64,000 nt of DNA from Rhodococcus antarcticus (GCF_026153295.1 NZ_CP110615.1:1116001-1180000); one strand, 5' to 3'; numbered from the stretch's first letter, positions 7,890 through 17,457 are shown. Notes: generated by a model not told the origin, from the letters alone. A program made the numbers and translations.

Positions 7890-8822
7890 CTAGACCCCCA
7901 GCGCGGCGAGCTCGACGGCGATCTCCGCGGCCAGCCCCGCGTTGCGCAGCACGAGCGTCACGTTGACCTCTCGGGTGCGCCCGGCGCTCACGGTGTGCAG
8001 GTGGTCGAGCACGAACGGGGTGACGTCCTTGCCCGACACCCCGGCCGCGTCCGCCGCGGCCAGGGCGGCCGTGATGACCTCGTCGTGCTCGGTCGGGTCG
8101 AGCTGCAGCCCGGTCGGCAGCGGGTTCGCCACCACCAGGGCGGCCGTCGTGAGCCCGGCCCCGGCGGCGAACACCCGGGCGAGCTCGGCGGGGTCCTCGC
8201 ACCGGGTGTCCACGGTCGAGCCGGAATCGGTGACGTAGAAGCCCGGGAACACGGTCGTCCGGTACCCGACCACCGTCACCGACAGGCTCTCCAGCCGCTC
8301 CAGGGTGGCGGGCACGTCGAGGATGGACTTGACGCCCGCGCAGACCACGACGATCCGGGTGCGGCCGAGCGCGGTGAGGTCGGCGGACTCGTCGAAGGTG
8401 TCCTGGGCGCCGCGGTGGACGCCGCCGAGGCCGCCCGTCGCGAAGACCTCCACCCCCGCGGCCCGGGCGAGCGTCGCGGTGCTGGCCACCGTGGTGGCGC
8501 CGCTGCCACCGGTGCCCAGCGCCACGGGCAGGTCCCGGACGCTGAGCTTGGCCAGGCCGTCGTCGCGGCACACCCGCGCCAGCTGGTCGTCGGTGAGCCC
8601 GACGTGGGCCACCCCGTCGAGGACCGCGATGGTGGCCGGGACCGCCCCGCGGGCCCGGACGGCGGCCTCGAGCTCGCGGCCGGTGTCGAGGTTGCCGGGG
8701 CGGGGCAGCCCGTGGGCCAGGATCGTCGACTCGAGGGCGACCACGGCGCGACCCTGCGCCAGCGCGTACGCCACCTCCTCGCTGGGGCGGACGGTGGGCG
8801 GCAGCGGGGCAGGCGTCGGCAC
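7890..8822 (-). CDS. psuG: pseudouridine-5'-phosphate glycosidase
   Basis: This 310-residue enzyme cleaves the C-C glycosidic bond of pseudouridine 5'-phosphate to uracil and ribose 5-phosphate. Family motifs are clear: VVALESTILAHG near the start, GAVPATIAVLDG, SGATTVAST, ATGGLGGVHRGA and VVCAGVKSILD, whose lysine corresponds to the Schiff-base residue reported in the E. coli enzyme. The GTG at 8822 gives the usual family length and an N-terminus ending in SEEVAYAL like the homologues. The frame stays open to 9026, but that leader crosses the two stem-loops and is not conserved. psuK follows 2 bases downstream. Confidence 0.92.
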   Translation of the reverse strand: MPTPAPLPPTVRPSEEVAYALAQGRAVVALESTILAHGLPRPGNLDTGRELEAAVRARGAVPATIAVLDGVAHVGLTDDQLARVCRDDGLAKLSVRDLPVALGTGGSGATTVASTATLARAAGVEVFATGGLGGVHRGAQDTFDESADLTALGRTRIVVVCAGVKSILDVPATLERLESLSVTVVGYRTTVFPGFYVTDSGSTVDTRCEDPAELARVFAAGAGLTTAALVVANPLPTGLQLDPTEHDEVITAALAAADAAGVSGKDVTPFVLDHLHTVSAGRTREVNVTLVLRNAGLAAEIAVELAALGV

Positions 8823-8847
8823 GGCGCGGATCTTGCCACGGCACTCC

Positions 8848-8930
8848 GGCCCTCCTTCCCGCGTCGTGCGCGCACAACGCGGGAAGAAGGGCCCGGGAAC
8901 GGCGTCGTGCGCGTACAACGTCGTTCCCGG
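8848..8930 (-). repeat. two adjacent stem-loops with near-identical 12-nt loops, upstream of psuG
   Basis: Stem 1 pairs 8848-8864 with 8877-8893 (16 of 17 positions). Stem 2 pairs 8893-8905 with 8918-8930 (12 of 13). The stems differ in sequence except next to the loop, but the loops at 8865-8876 and 8906-8917 are cgtgcgcgcaca and cgtgcgcgtaca, differing at one base. They end 25 bases before the psuG start, so they lie in its likely leader RNA. They could be a regulatory leader, a transcription brake, or two units of a repetitive extragenic palindrome. Together with the recombinase remnant they account for the 320-base gene-free stretch 8823-9142. Confidence 0.75.
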
Positions 8931-9018
8931 CCACGCACGGCAGGCCCGTGAGTCCCGGACGCACGACGACCCCCGGCCCGGGGTGGGCAGGGGGTCGTCG
9001 ACGGAGCCGGCCGAGAAC

Positions 9019-9141
9019 ACCTGCATCTCTAGTCCGTGGTGGACGGTGCTGACCGCCAGTCCACCTCGGTCGCGATGGTGCGGATGCTGGCGCCCTCGGA
9101 GCGCAGCATGCCGATCGCGGCGTCATGGTTGCGGGTCGCAA
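9019..9141 (-). pseudogene. remnant of a recombinase-type helix-turn-helix
   Basis: Read leftward from 9141, one frame gives DAAIGMLRSEGASIRTIA followed by TEVD, and a shift near 9060 continues as LAVSTVHHGLE. Joined, these form the helix-turn-helix pattern seen at the C-terminus of serine recombinases and related transposases (GxSIRxIA, then VSxSTV). The frame break and the absence of any upstream catalytic domain indicate a decayed fragment of a mobile element. The match is short, so I hold it with modest confidence. Confidence 0.35.
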
Positions 9142-9143
9142 CC
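9127..9143 (-). terminator. short hairpin at the end of the 9143-9409 gene
   Basis: A perfect 7-bp stem, ggttgcg with cgcaacc around a 3-base loop, touches the stop codon of the small gene at 9143-9409. There is no T-run after it, so it would be a stem-only terminator or a chance palindrome. Confidence 0.3.
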
Positions 9144-9409
9144 TACCGGCTCGCGGGCCGGGCTTGTTCCTGGTCGATGAGCAGCAGCAGGTGACCGAGC
9201 GATCCGAGCAGGTGGCGGTTCACCTCCTGTGCCTCGACCATGGCCGGGAAGTGGTCGGCTACCCCGAGCGCTCCGAGCTGGGAGTAGGGCGGGGTGGCGG
9301 TGCCGTTCATCCTGGCCCGGGCGGTGGCCACGCTGTGCTCCTTGCGGATCGCGGCGATGCGCTCACGGAGGCGGTCGGCGCGGGCTCGGCTTGCGGCGGT
9401 GGCGGGCAT
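9143..9409 (-). CDS. small hypothetical protein
   Basis: This encodes 88 residues from an ATG at 9409. The N-terminal third is a basic, probably helical stretch (RARADRLRERIAAIRKEH), and the C-terminal half contains HFPAMVEAQEVNRHLLGSLGHLLLL, an amphipathic to hydrophobic helix. There is no recognised domain, signal peptide or convincing ribosome site. The frame is also open upstream to about 9544, but that part is Pro/Arg-rich and reads like non-coding sequence. It sits in the accessory pocket between psuG and sigA, so it may be a gene of foreign origin. Confidence 0.45.
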   Translation of the reverse strand: MPATAASRARADRLRERIAAIRKEHSVATARARMNGTATPPYSQLGALGVADHFPAMVEAQEVNRHLLGSLGHLLLLIDQEQARPASR

Positions 9410-9447
9410 TGCACCAGGATCGCGCCGGGCGCCCGGACGGTTCCAGG

Positions 9448-10788
9448 TCAGGGAGGTCCGGTGGTTGTGGGGGCTGGTTGTTCGGGGGTGAGTCCGAGGC
9501 GTCCGGCGAGCCAGTCCAAGCTGGCGACCAGTCCTGCGCGCCACGCTGCGAAGTCGTGCCCGCCCAGGACCTCCACGTACGAGACGTCCATCCCCGCCGC
9601 TTGCGACGCGGCGACGACCGCGCGAGCTTGCGGTCCGTAGACGTCGTCGTTCGCGCCAGCGGTGAGCACGCCGTGCACCGCGGGCGGGTTGCGGGCGATG
9701 ACGTCCAGGGGGTTGACCGCCGTGAAGCGCGACTCGTCACCTCCGAAGGCAGCGGCCACGGTGGCGTCTCGTGTTCCCAGGGTGGGCTCCGACTGTCCCG
9801 ACAGGTCCAGGAACGTTGGGTAGAGGTCGGGGTGGTTGACCGCGAGCTGCAGGGAGCAGGTCCCACCGTAGGACTGCCCGCCCACGGCCCAGTCGGCGTG
9901 GTCGGTGCTGACCTGCAGGTGGCTGCTGATCCAGGCGGGGACGTCCACGGACAGGTACGTGTCCAGCTGGCCCAGCGCGGAGTCCAGGCACAGCGGGTTC
10001 GCCAGCAGAGAACCGGTCCCGTCCGGTATCACCACCACCGGGGCGAGCCCGTCGTGCTGCGCCGCGTAGGCGTCCATGACACCCGCGAGCCCGACGTAGA
10101 GCACCCAGTCCGAGGGGGACCCGGGCTGGCCCGACAGCAGGACCAGGACGGGAAGCCGGGCTCGGGGCGTGCCGAGGTAGGCCGGCGGGAGGTACACCTG
10201 GGCGTCGCGTCCCTGGAACCCCGATGTCGTGCCAGGGATCGCCACGGTGGACACCCGGCCCGCGGCCGGGGTGGACAGGGGAGCGCGCCAGGTCGCCGAC
10301 AGCGGCCGCCCGGAGACGACCTCGGTGGGCCCTGGCACCTTGGTGAAGTCGATCGATTGTCCCGGTGGGCGCCCCAGGGCCGCGGCGACGGTGGGAAAGG
10401 CGGCGAAGGCGGTGTTGACCCCGAAGACCGCCACCAGCACAACGGTGGGCACCGCGATCACCGTGACGGCCCACCCGAGAAGACCGTGGGAGCGGCGCAG
10501 CCGTGGCCCGGCCAGGAACACTGCCAACACGGCGCTCGCTGTCCAGGCGACCACGGGGGCGGGCAGCGGGTCGGGAAACGGCCGCCACACCCGGTCGACG
10601 ACCACCACCGCCACCAGGGCCGCCCCCGCGGCAGCCGCCGCGGCCCGGGGCAGCGAACGGGTCAAGAACGAAGGATCGCGCGTACCGACCAGCCACACCC
10701 AGGCCAGCACGCCGACCGCGACCATGAGCAGCGGCACCCAGCCCGTCAGCAACGACAGCTCGCCCACTCGGTGCCGCAAAACGTGCAC
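9448..10788 (-). CDS. membrane-anchored esterase, alpha/beta hydrolase (esterase D/mycolyltransferase-like)
   Basis: This 446-residue protein has four predicted N-terminal membrane segments within residues 10-130, followed by an extracytoplasmic alpha/beta hydrolase domain from about 170 to the end. The nucleophile elbow is GGQSYGGT and the likely catalytic His is in GGHDFAAW near the C-terminus. LPVLVLLSGQPG and VVIPDGTGS match the esterase D/antigen 85 superfamily. Such proteins act on lipids or esters at the outer face of the membrane, but mycolyl transfer cannot be claimed from sequence. The start is the GTG at 10788; a second in-frame GTG 21 bases later is nearly as good. A palindrome with an SOS-like box lies upstream. 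Confidence 0.8.
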   Translation of the reverse strand: MHVLRHRVGELSLLTGWVPLLMVAVGVLAWVWLVGTRDPSFLTRSLPRAAAAAAGAALVAVVVVDRVWRPFPDPLPAPVVAWTASAVLAVFLAGPRLRRSHGLLGWAVTVIAVPTVVLVAVFGVNTAFAAFPTVAAALGRPPGQSIDFTKVPGPTEVVSGRPLSATWRAPLSTPAAGRVSTVAIPGTTSGFQGRDAQVYLPPAYLGTPRARLPVLVLLSGQPGSPSDWVLYVGLAGVMDAYAAQHDGLAPVVVIPDGTGSLLANPLCLDSALGQLDTYLSVDVPAWISSHLQVSTDHADWAVGGQSYGGTCSLQLAVNHPDLYPTFLDLSGQSEPTLGTRDATVAAAFGGDESRFTAVNPLDVIARNPPAVHGVLTAGANDDVYGPQARAVVAASQAAGMDVSYVEVLGGHDFAAWRAGLVASLDWLAGRLGLTPEQPAPTTTGPP

Positions 10789-10919
10789 CCCACTTCAGCT
10801 CGATCTTGACCTCGAACCCCATCGGTCCGCGTACCAGCCAGTGTGGCCCCGGCGGCGTGGGCCAACCTGATCGGCGCGCGAAACAGCCGCGTCAGGTGGA
10901 TCCCCACCGCGAGAAGCCG

Positions 10920-10963
10920 CCACGCCCCTGCCATCGAACACATGTTCGACGGCAGGGGCGTGG
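10920..10963. repeat. 44-bp near-perfect palindrome in the gene-free stretch 10789-11118
   Basis: Outer arms ccacgcccctgcc (10920-10932) and its exact complement (10951-10963) flank one mismatch, then a perfect inner palindrome with a 4-base loop acat. The stem totals 19 bp. It lies downstream of the serine hydrolase gene (ending at 11119) and upstream of the esterase gene (starting at 10788), so as RNA it could end transcription of the former, although no T-run follows. Elsewhere in this 330-base stretch I see no gene, tRNA or further repeat. Confidence 0.8.
10934..10949. promoter_or_regulatory. LexA/SOS-box-like operator TCGAAC-N4-GTTCGA
   Basis: The centre of the palindrome reads tcgaacacatgttcga, an exact match to the mycobacterial LexA box TCGAAC-N4-GTTCGA. 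It is 146 bases or more upstream of the esterase GTG and points away from any other gene start. In M. tuberculosis such boxes also sit in front of 13E12-repeat genes, so this could be the relic of a lost element rather than a working operator for the esterase. Confidence 0.5.
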
Positions 10964-11118
10964 TATCGACGCCATGGGCAACGGCGTAGTCGTCGACCCA
11001 CCCTTACGGATGATCCTGGACGGCCGCCCGCTTGCCCACCTGGCCTGGTTTCTGGCCTGGTCAACACCACGCTCTGCCGGACCCGATTCGGTTATCGGTC
11101 AGGCTGAGCGGAGCCGTG

Positions 11119-12711
11119 TCAGCTCACGATGGCCTGTATTGCTCCACCGGTCTCAACCACCCACGGGCTGTAGAGGCTGCCGTCCTTGGCCCACACCTCA
11201 GTGCCACGGAGAGCGGCGAGACGCTGTCCGGCGAGGCTGACGGAACTGGTTCCGTCGGTCTCGACGACCCAGGTGCTGAAAAGGTCTCCGTCCTTCATCA
11301 TCAAGGTTCCGTTGTTCAGGACCACGCCGAGGCGGGCGGCAGACAGAACAACCTGGTGGGCGCCGGCCGTCTCCACGACCCAAGGGGCATAAAGTCCTCC
11401 CTCCTTGACGATCACAGTCCCGTCCGTGGTGACGACGCCGATGCGAGTGCCGTCTACCGAGGCCTGCGTCACCCCGGTCGCCTCCACCACCCAGGGCGCG
11501 TAGAGGTTGCCCTGCTTTACCATCAGGGTGCCGTCGGTGGTGAGGACCGCGACGCGGTCGCCTGAGAGCCCTATCGAACGTGCCCCGCTGGTCTCGGCCA
11601 CCCAGCCCTGATAAAGGTTGCCTTCTTTCACGTACACGGAGCCATCGGTTCCTACTGCGCCAAGGCGGTTTGTAGTCACCGCGACGTGGGCGACACCGCC
11701 GCTTTCAGTGACCCAGCCCGCAGTGAGACCCCCCTCCTTGACCATCAGCAGACCAGTCTTGTCGACCACGGCCAGCCGTGTGCCCGCAGAACCGACCTCG
11801 ACCCCGTTGCTGGTCTCGGTCACCCATGGCGCGGTGCGGCCACCCTCCCTGGCGTACACGAGCCCGTCGGTACCGAGCACGACCAGCCGAGGCGGGGGCG
11901 CCGGGAGACGCACGACACCACCGGGCAAGGCCAAGCGGGCCTCCTGGGTGACCACATCCGAGAGTGCCCCCCCGTAGCCGGGGCCCTGGGTGAGGATCGC
12001 CACCGCGAAGCGGTCACCGTTGACGACGCCAGTGGAGTTCTGCTCCGGCACCCCGGTGGGGGTGTCGTTGCCCCACCCCTGTTTGATGCCCGCTCCGGTG
12101 GTCGCGCTGGGGATACCGAAGAACTGGTAGAAGCCGTCCGAGCCGTAGGGCGTCGCGTTGTGGATTGCGTTGGACAGCCACGGCCACACCACGGGATCGG
12201 CGCGGACTGCTGCGTAGAACGACACCATCCCGTGCGCCGTCACCGGGGTCGCCCCCCAGTACCCCGCCTGGGGCGGTGGCGACCCGAGCCACGGGATCCC
12301 GTAGCGCTGCTCGACCCACGTGATGTTGGCGTCGCCGCCCGTGCGCCCGTAGAGAGTGTTCGCTGAGGCGTCATCGGACTGGGTGATCATCTTGTAGGCG
12401 GTGGTCTCGTTGAACCCACTCATGTTCCCGTCGGCAAGCAGGCGGGTGGCGATGAAGAGCTTGATGAGGGACTCCGAGGAGTACGTCGCGTCCGGGTCGC
12501 CCGCGGTCCAATACCCGCCGCTGTTCATGTCGAGCACGGCCACGGCCGAGCGGTAGCCCTGCTGATGGGCATACGCAACTGCGGCCGCGACGTCGTCGGG
12601 GGCGGCGCCCGCGGCGGCCGCTGCAGCCGCGGGGGTCGCCGTCACGGTCAGGGCCGTCACCAGGACCGCGGCGGCGGCAACAAATCGTGCCCTGAGGACC
12701 CCACCCTGCAC
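11119..12711 (-). CDS. secreted class A beta-lactamase/PBP-like serine hydrolase with seven C-terminal propeller-like repeats
   Basis: This protein of about 530 residues begins with a signal peptide (basic ARF, hydrophobic core to about 26, Ala-rich cleavage region). Residues 40-265 form a serine beta-lactamase-like domain with S81-L-I-K84 (SxxK), S112-D-D (in place of SDN) and a KQG near 215 in the KTG position. From about 275 to the end there are seven repeats of about 37 residues with the pattern R(L/I)xVV-x-DGTL-x-VKEG-x-LYAPWVVET, which suggests a seven-bladed beta-propeller. A GTG at 12711 is preferred because GAAGG lies 9 bases before it; a GTG at 12720 is in frame. It may hydrolyse or bind cell-wall material, and beta-lactam resistance is not implied. 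Confidence 0.8.
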   Translation of the reverse strand: MQGGVLRARFVAAAAVLVTALTVTATPAAAAAAAGAAPDDVAAAVAYAHQQGYRSAVAVLDMNSGGYWTAGDPDATYSSESLIKLFIATRLLADGNMSGFNETTAYKMITQSDDASANTLYGRTGGDANITWVEQRYGIPWLGSPPPQAGYWGATPVTAHGMVSFYAAVRADPVVWPWLSNAIHNATPYGSDGFYQFFGIPSATTGAGIKQGWGNDTPTGVPEQNSTGVVNGDRFAVAILTQGPGYGGALSDVVTQEARLALPGGVVRLPAPPPRLVVLGTDGLVYAREGGRTAPWVTETSNGVEVGSAGTRLAVVDKTGLLMVKEGGLTAGWVTESGGVAHVAVTTNRLGAVGTDGSVYVKEGNLYQGWVAETSGARSIGLSGDRVAVLTTDGTLMVKQGNLYAPWVVEATGVTQASVDGTRIGVVTTDGTVIVKEGGLYAPWVVETAGAHQVVLSAARLGVVLNNGTLMMKDGDLFSTWVVETDGTSSVSLAGQRLAALRGTEVWAKDGSLYSPWVVETGGAIQAIVS

Positions 12712-12786
12712 TGCTACCACCCTTCGCCAGAAGCCTTCGTAAAGTTTGCGAATCTAGGCCATCAATGGGATCGGTCGCGGGGAGGG

Positions 12787-13338
12787 TCAGCCCCGTCCCA
12801 CGCCTGTGACCCAGTTATGGCCGTCCGGCTCTGCGGTGACCGTGACCGTGAGGCGACCTCGTCGCCCGTCATAGACGAACACCGACGTGCTGCTGGCGGA
12901 CTCATTGAGGGTATAGGCGCTTCCCTTGGTGCCCGTCACCAGCAGCCCCCGGCTGGTGTCCTCGGGCACCGTCCCGGGATAGACGCACGCGGTGGCCTGC
13001 GCGAGCTGGCCTGAGCTCAGCGCCCCTGTGTATGCGTCTGCAGTGTCTCGGGGCTGCTCAGCTGCCTGGCAAAGGAACTGCGGGATTGCCGCGGACAAGG
13101 CCGTGGATGTGCTCGCGGCTGGTCCACCGGGCTTCGGCACGGGAGAGCTGGTAGCGGGAAGGGTCGTCACCATGGTCGAGGGCGTGCTTCTCACCGTCGC
13201 TGCAGCGGTCGCAGACGGCGGCACCGAGTTGCCCGACATGGTCCCCGAGGTCCCCGGCGCGCACGCCGCGGCGAACACCGTCAGGACCACGGGAACGGCC
13301 CGATACAAGCGACAGGAGCGCGGCACCACCACAACCAT
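12787..13338 (-). CDS. putative lipoprotein
   Basis: This encodes 183 residues with an N-terminal basic and hydrophobic leader ending in FAAACAPG, a plausible lipobox with Cys near residue 26, followed by a long Ser/Thr/Pro/Ala linker. The C-terminal part (about 85-183) is a small globular region with CVYPGTVPEDTSRG and VFVYDGRRGRLTV. No family is recognised. The ATG at 13338 is chosen because AAGG lies 8 bases upstream; the frame is open further but runs into the integrase remnant. Its position behind the secreted serine hydrolase suggests a cell-surface role, but only as inference. Confidence 0.65.
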   Translation of the reverse strand: MVVVVPRSCRLYRAVPVVLTVFAAACAPGTSGTMSGNSVPPSATAAATVRSTPSTMVTTLPATSSPVPKPGGPAASTSTALSAAIPQFLCQAAEQPRDTADAYTGALSSGQLAQATACVYPGTVPEDTSRGLLVTGTKGSAYTLNESASSTSVFVYDGRRGRLTVTVTAEPDGHNWVTGVGRG

Positions 13339-13429
13339 GGCGCCACCCTTGCACAGGAACCCCTGCCGCCACCGGTGGACGGCCAAATGACGCCAGACAG
13401 CACGACAACCCGCCCACGGCAAGCGGCCC

Positions 13430-14027
13430 TAGGTGTGGCGCCCTTGCGCGGTTGGTCCCTGCGGCCCCTTGAGAGGTCGACGTCGGGCGTGGTCAGGGAG
13501 ACGATCTCCCGGGCGCGCATCCCGGTCTCGGTCATCAGCCGCACGATCGCCTCGTCCCGGCCGTCCCGGAGTTCGCGGCCGGTGCACGCCTTCACCAGGG
13601 CCTCGAGCTCGTCCGACGTCAGCGACGGGGTGACCTTGGTGTCGAGCTTGGGCGGCTCGAGCATCAGCAGCACGTCGGTCTCCTGCTCACCCTCGTCGGT
13701 GAGCCACGCGGAGAAGCGGCGGATCGCAAGCTGGCGGGAGCGGGCGGGGGACGGCTCGGCGCCACCGTCGAGCAGGGCGGTGGTGAAGGCATTGCCCGTA
13801 GGGCGGTCCAGCACCGCGGGCACACCCTCGGTGTCGGCCCAGGCGAGGGAGCGGCGCACGCCGTCCCCGTAGGCCTTGAGCGTGGCGGGGCTCTTGCGCT
13901 CGGCCCGCAGGTGCAGCAGCCACGAGTCGGGCAGGGTGGAGACGTCCAGCGGTGGGGGAGGAGAGCGACGGGGCACAGGACTAACAGCGCTGTGCTTGTC
14001 TGCTCTCCTCCCCGTTACCTGCACCAC
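13430..14027 (-). pseudogene. truncated tyrosine recombinase (phage-type integrase)
   Basis: From about 13970 down to 13490 the frame encodes a SAM-like core-binding domain (LHLRAERKSPATLKAYGDGVRRSLAW, cut here as one helix-rich region) and the start of the catalytic domain with TGMRAREIVSLT, whose Arg is the first catalytic residue. The rest of the catalytic domain, with the HxxR pair and the tyrosine nucleophile, is absent. After about 13480 the frame runs into unrelated sequence before the lipoprotein gene. It is therefore a 3'-deleted relic of an integrated element. The likely original start is the GTG near 13985 or 14027. It ends up directly downstream of sigA. Confidence 0.75.
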
Positions 14028-14058
14028 CGCAGGTCAACCCACCGAGAGGTCCTGACCG

Positions 14059-15462
<1,404 letters not shown>

Positions 15463-15566
15463 GTACGCCCTTTCGCGACGGTGTCGTGCGGCGTCACGCC
15501 GGGGGTGGTGGCCCCGGCGGAGAGGTCGTGTGGTCGGGCCGGCTCTTCAGCAGCGGCCCGGAAACC

Positions 15567-15572
15567 ATTGTA
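15567..15572 (-). promoter_or_regulatory. candidate -10 box for sigA
   Basis: TACAAT on the minus strand, about 100 bases before the sigA start, in the most A/T-containing part of the ppgK-sigA gap. The -35 position (GCCGCA) is not recognisable, so the call rests on the -10 hexamer alone. Confidence 0.4.
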
Positions 15573-15624
15573 ACGACGTTTCGTACTGCTGCGGCGCAGG
15601 TCGCCCGCAGCACCCGGAGGCGGG

Positions 15625-16482
15625 TCAGGGGGCCACGCCCGTGGCCACCGCGACCGCGGCCCCCACGATGCCGGCGGTGTTCTCCAGGGTGGCCGGGACG
15701 ACCTTCGTCCTGTTGTCCAGCAGCGGGATCCACTTGGCCGCCTTGCGGCTGACCCCACCGCCGGCGATGAACAGGTCCGGCCAGAGCAGGTTCTCCAGCG
15801 TCGTGAGCACCTGCGAGACGAGGGGGGCCCACTCCTTCCAGGAGAGGCCCTTGGTCTCCTTCACCGAGGCGGCGGCCCGGTGCTCGGCCTCCTTGCCGTC
15901 GACCTCGAGGTGGCCCAGCTCGGTGTTCGGCAGCAGCACCCCGTCCTGGATCACGGCCGAGCCGATGCCGGTGCCGAAGGTGAGCAGGATGACGACGCCG
16001 TCGACGTCCTTGCCCGCGCCGTAGAGGTTCTCGGCCATGCCGGCGGCGTCGGCGTCGTTCAGCACGGTGATGGTGCGCCCCGGCAGCACGCCCTGGAACA
16101 GCGCGACCGCGTCGGTGCCGATCCAGCCCGGGTCGACGTTGGCGGCGGTGCGGGCGGTGCCGGACTTGATGACGCAGGGCAGCGTGATCCCGACGGGGCC
16201 GTCCCAGTCGAACTGCCCGACGAGCTCGGCGACGGTGTCGGCCACCGCGTGCGGAGTGGCGGGCTGAGGGGTGTCGATGCGGACGCGGTCCCCCACGAGC
16301 TCCCCGGTGTCGAGGTCGACGATGCCGCCCTTGATGCCGCTGCCGCCGACGTCCACCCCGAACCCGCGGCTGCCGGGGGCGGGGGTGGTGGCGACGCCTG
16401 CGGCGGTCCGCGCGGTCCTGGCCGGGACCGCGCCCACTCCGGCCGCTCCCGGCGCAGCGTGCGGAACGTCTGCCTCGCTCAT
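15625..16482 (-). CDS. ppgK: polyphosphate glucokinase
   Basis: This 285-residue ROK-family kinase phosphorylates glucose to glucose 6-phosphate using polyphosphate (and usually also ATP). The phosphate-binding loop is [12 protein letters not shown] near residue 42. Also visible are LPCVIKSG, the catalytic region [12 protein letters not shown], the second phosphate motif [10 protein letters not shown] and the [17 protein letters not shown] segment typical of actinobacterial PpgK. The first 35 residues are Ala-rich and probably flexible. An ATG at 16482 follows GGAGGAG. It lies next to sigA and opposite an inositol phosphatase gene, as in mycobacteria. A PPK2 enzyme encoded at 51 kb may supply or use the same polymer. 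Confidence 0.95.
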   Translation of the reverse strand: MSEADVPHAAPGAAGVGAVPARTARTAAGVATTPAPGSRGFGVDVGGSGIKGGIVDLDTGELVGDRVRIDTPQPATPHAVADTVAELVGQFDWDGPVGITLPCVIKSGTARTAANVDPGWIGTDAVALFQGVLPGRTITVLNDADAAGMAENLYGAGKDVDGVVILLTFGTGIGSAVIQDGVLLPNTELGHLEVDGKEAEHRAAASVKETKGLSWKEWAPLVSQVLTTLENLLWPDLFIAGGGVSRKAAKWIPLLDNRTKVVPATLENTAGIVGAAVAVATGVAP

Positions 16483-16584
16483 CGCGCTGGTCTCCTCCGT
16501 GGTCGGGCCGGGCGGCCGCGTCGTCCTGCTGCGCGGAACCCTAGTGGGGGTCCGCCCGGAGGTCGGTGTGTGCTGGGGTGGGGT

Positions 16585-17445
16585 GTGGACGACACCGGAA
16601 GCCCCAGCCCCGTCGAGCTCCGGGAGGTGGCCGTGCACCTCGCGACCACCGCGGCCGCACTCGTGCGACGTCGTCGCGAGGAGGTCTTCGGCCACGACGT
16701 GACGGGTGCGGTCACCGCGGCGGCCGGGAGCACCGCGACCAAGAGCACCGACACCGATCCCGTCACCGTGGTGGACACCGAGTCCGAGCGACTGCTCCGC
16801 ACCGAGCTCGCCCGGCTGCGGCCCGACGACGCGGTGCTCGGCGAGGAGGACGGCGGCGACCCCGCGGCCACGGCGGGGCTGCGCTGGGTGCTCGACCCCG
16901 TCGACGGCACCGTGAACTTCCTCTACGGGCTGCCCGTGTACGCGGTCTCGGTGGGGGTGCAGCGCGACGGTGTGAGCGTGGCCGGCGCGGTGGTCGACGT
17001 GGTGGCGGGCCGGGTCTTCGCGGCGGCGCGCGGGGCGGGAGCCACGCTGGACGGGCGGCCGCTGCGGTGCACGGCGGTGACGCAGGCGCGGATGTCGCTG
17101 GTCGCCACCGGGTTCGCCTACGACCCCGCCCGCCGGGCGTTGCAGGGCGCCCTGCTCGCAGGGGTGCTGCCGCACGTGCGCGACGTGCGCCGCGCGGGGT
17201 CGGCCGCCCTGGACCTGTGCTCGGTGGCCGCGGGCTGGGTCGACGCGTACTACGAGCACGGCACCAACCCGTGGGACTGGGCCGCCGGCTCGCTCGTCGC
17301 CGAGGAGGCCGGGGCAGTGGTGCGCCTGCCGGAGCCGAGTGCGCTGAGCGCGGCCGGCCGGCTGGTGGTGGCTGCCGCACCCGGGGTGCACGCCGAGCTG
17401 GCCGCTCTGCTGGCCCGGCACGCTCCCGGGGGCCTGGAGCGCTGA
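16585..17445 (+). CDS. suhB: inositol monophosphatase family protein, SuhB-like
   Basis: This 286-residue Mg-dependent phosphatase of the FIG superfamily has metal-binding motifs GEEDGG near residue 90, [12 protein letters not shown] near 105 and WDWAAG near 232. These are the three signatures of inositol monophosphatases, which release inositol from inositol 1-phosphate for mycothiol and phosphatidylinositol. Close homologues can also act on histidinol phosphate or fructose bisphosphate. I chose the GTG at 16585, which gives an N-terminus aligning with SuhB; another in-frame GTG lies at 16570. It is transcribed away from ppgK and converges with cei, leaving only 12 bases between the stops. 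Confidence 0.88.
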   Translation: MDDTGSPSPVELREVAVHLATTAAALVRRRREEVFGHDVTGAVTAAAGSTATKSTDTDPVTVVDTESERLLRTELARLRPDDAVLGEEDGGDPAATAGLRWVLDPVDGTVNFLYGLPVYAVSVGVQRDGVSVAGAVVDVVAGRVFAAARGAGATLDGRPLRCTAVTQARMSLVATGFAYDPARRALQGALLAGVLPHVRDVRRAGSAALDLCSVAAGWVDAYYEHGTNPWDWAAGSLVAEEAGAVVRLPEPSALSAAGRLVVAAAPGVHAELAALLARHAPGGLER

Positions 17446-17457
17446 CCAGCCCGCGCC

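Noticed and set aside
8848-8930. psuG stem-loops as an ANTAR target
   Set aside because: ANTAR targets have two hairpins with 6-base loops; here the loops are 12 bases and can pair internally, so the resemblance is only in the number of hairpins.
7888-9141. In-frame upstream extension of the psuK frame, to 712 codons
   Set aside because: The upstream part overlaps psuG in another frame and shows only shadow composition; psuK has a proper start 2 bases after the psuG stop.
10795-11070. Open frames in the gap 10789-11118
   Set aside because: They are Arg/Gly-rich, cross the palindrome and have no ribosome site or domain.
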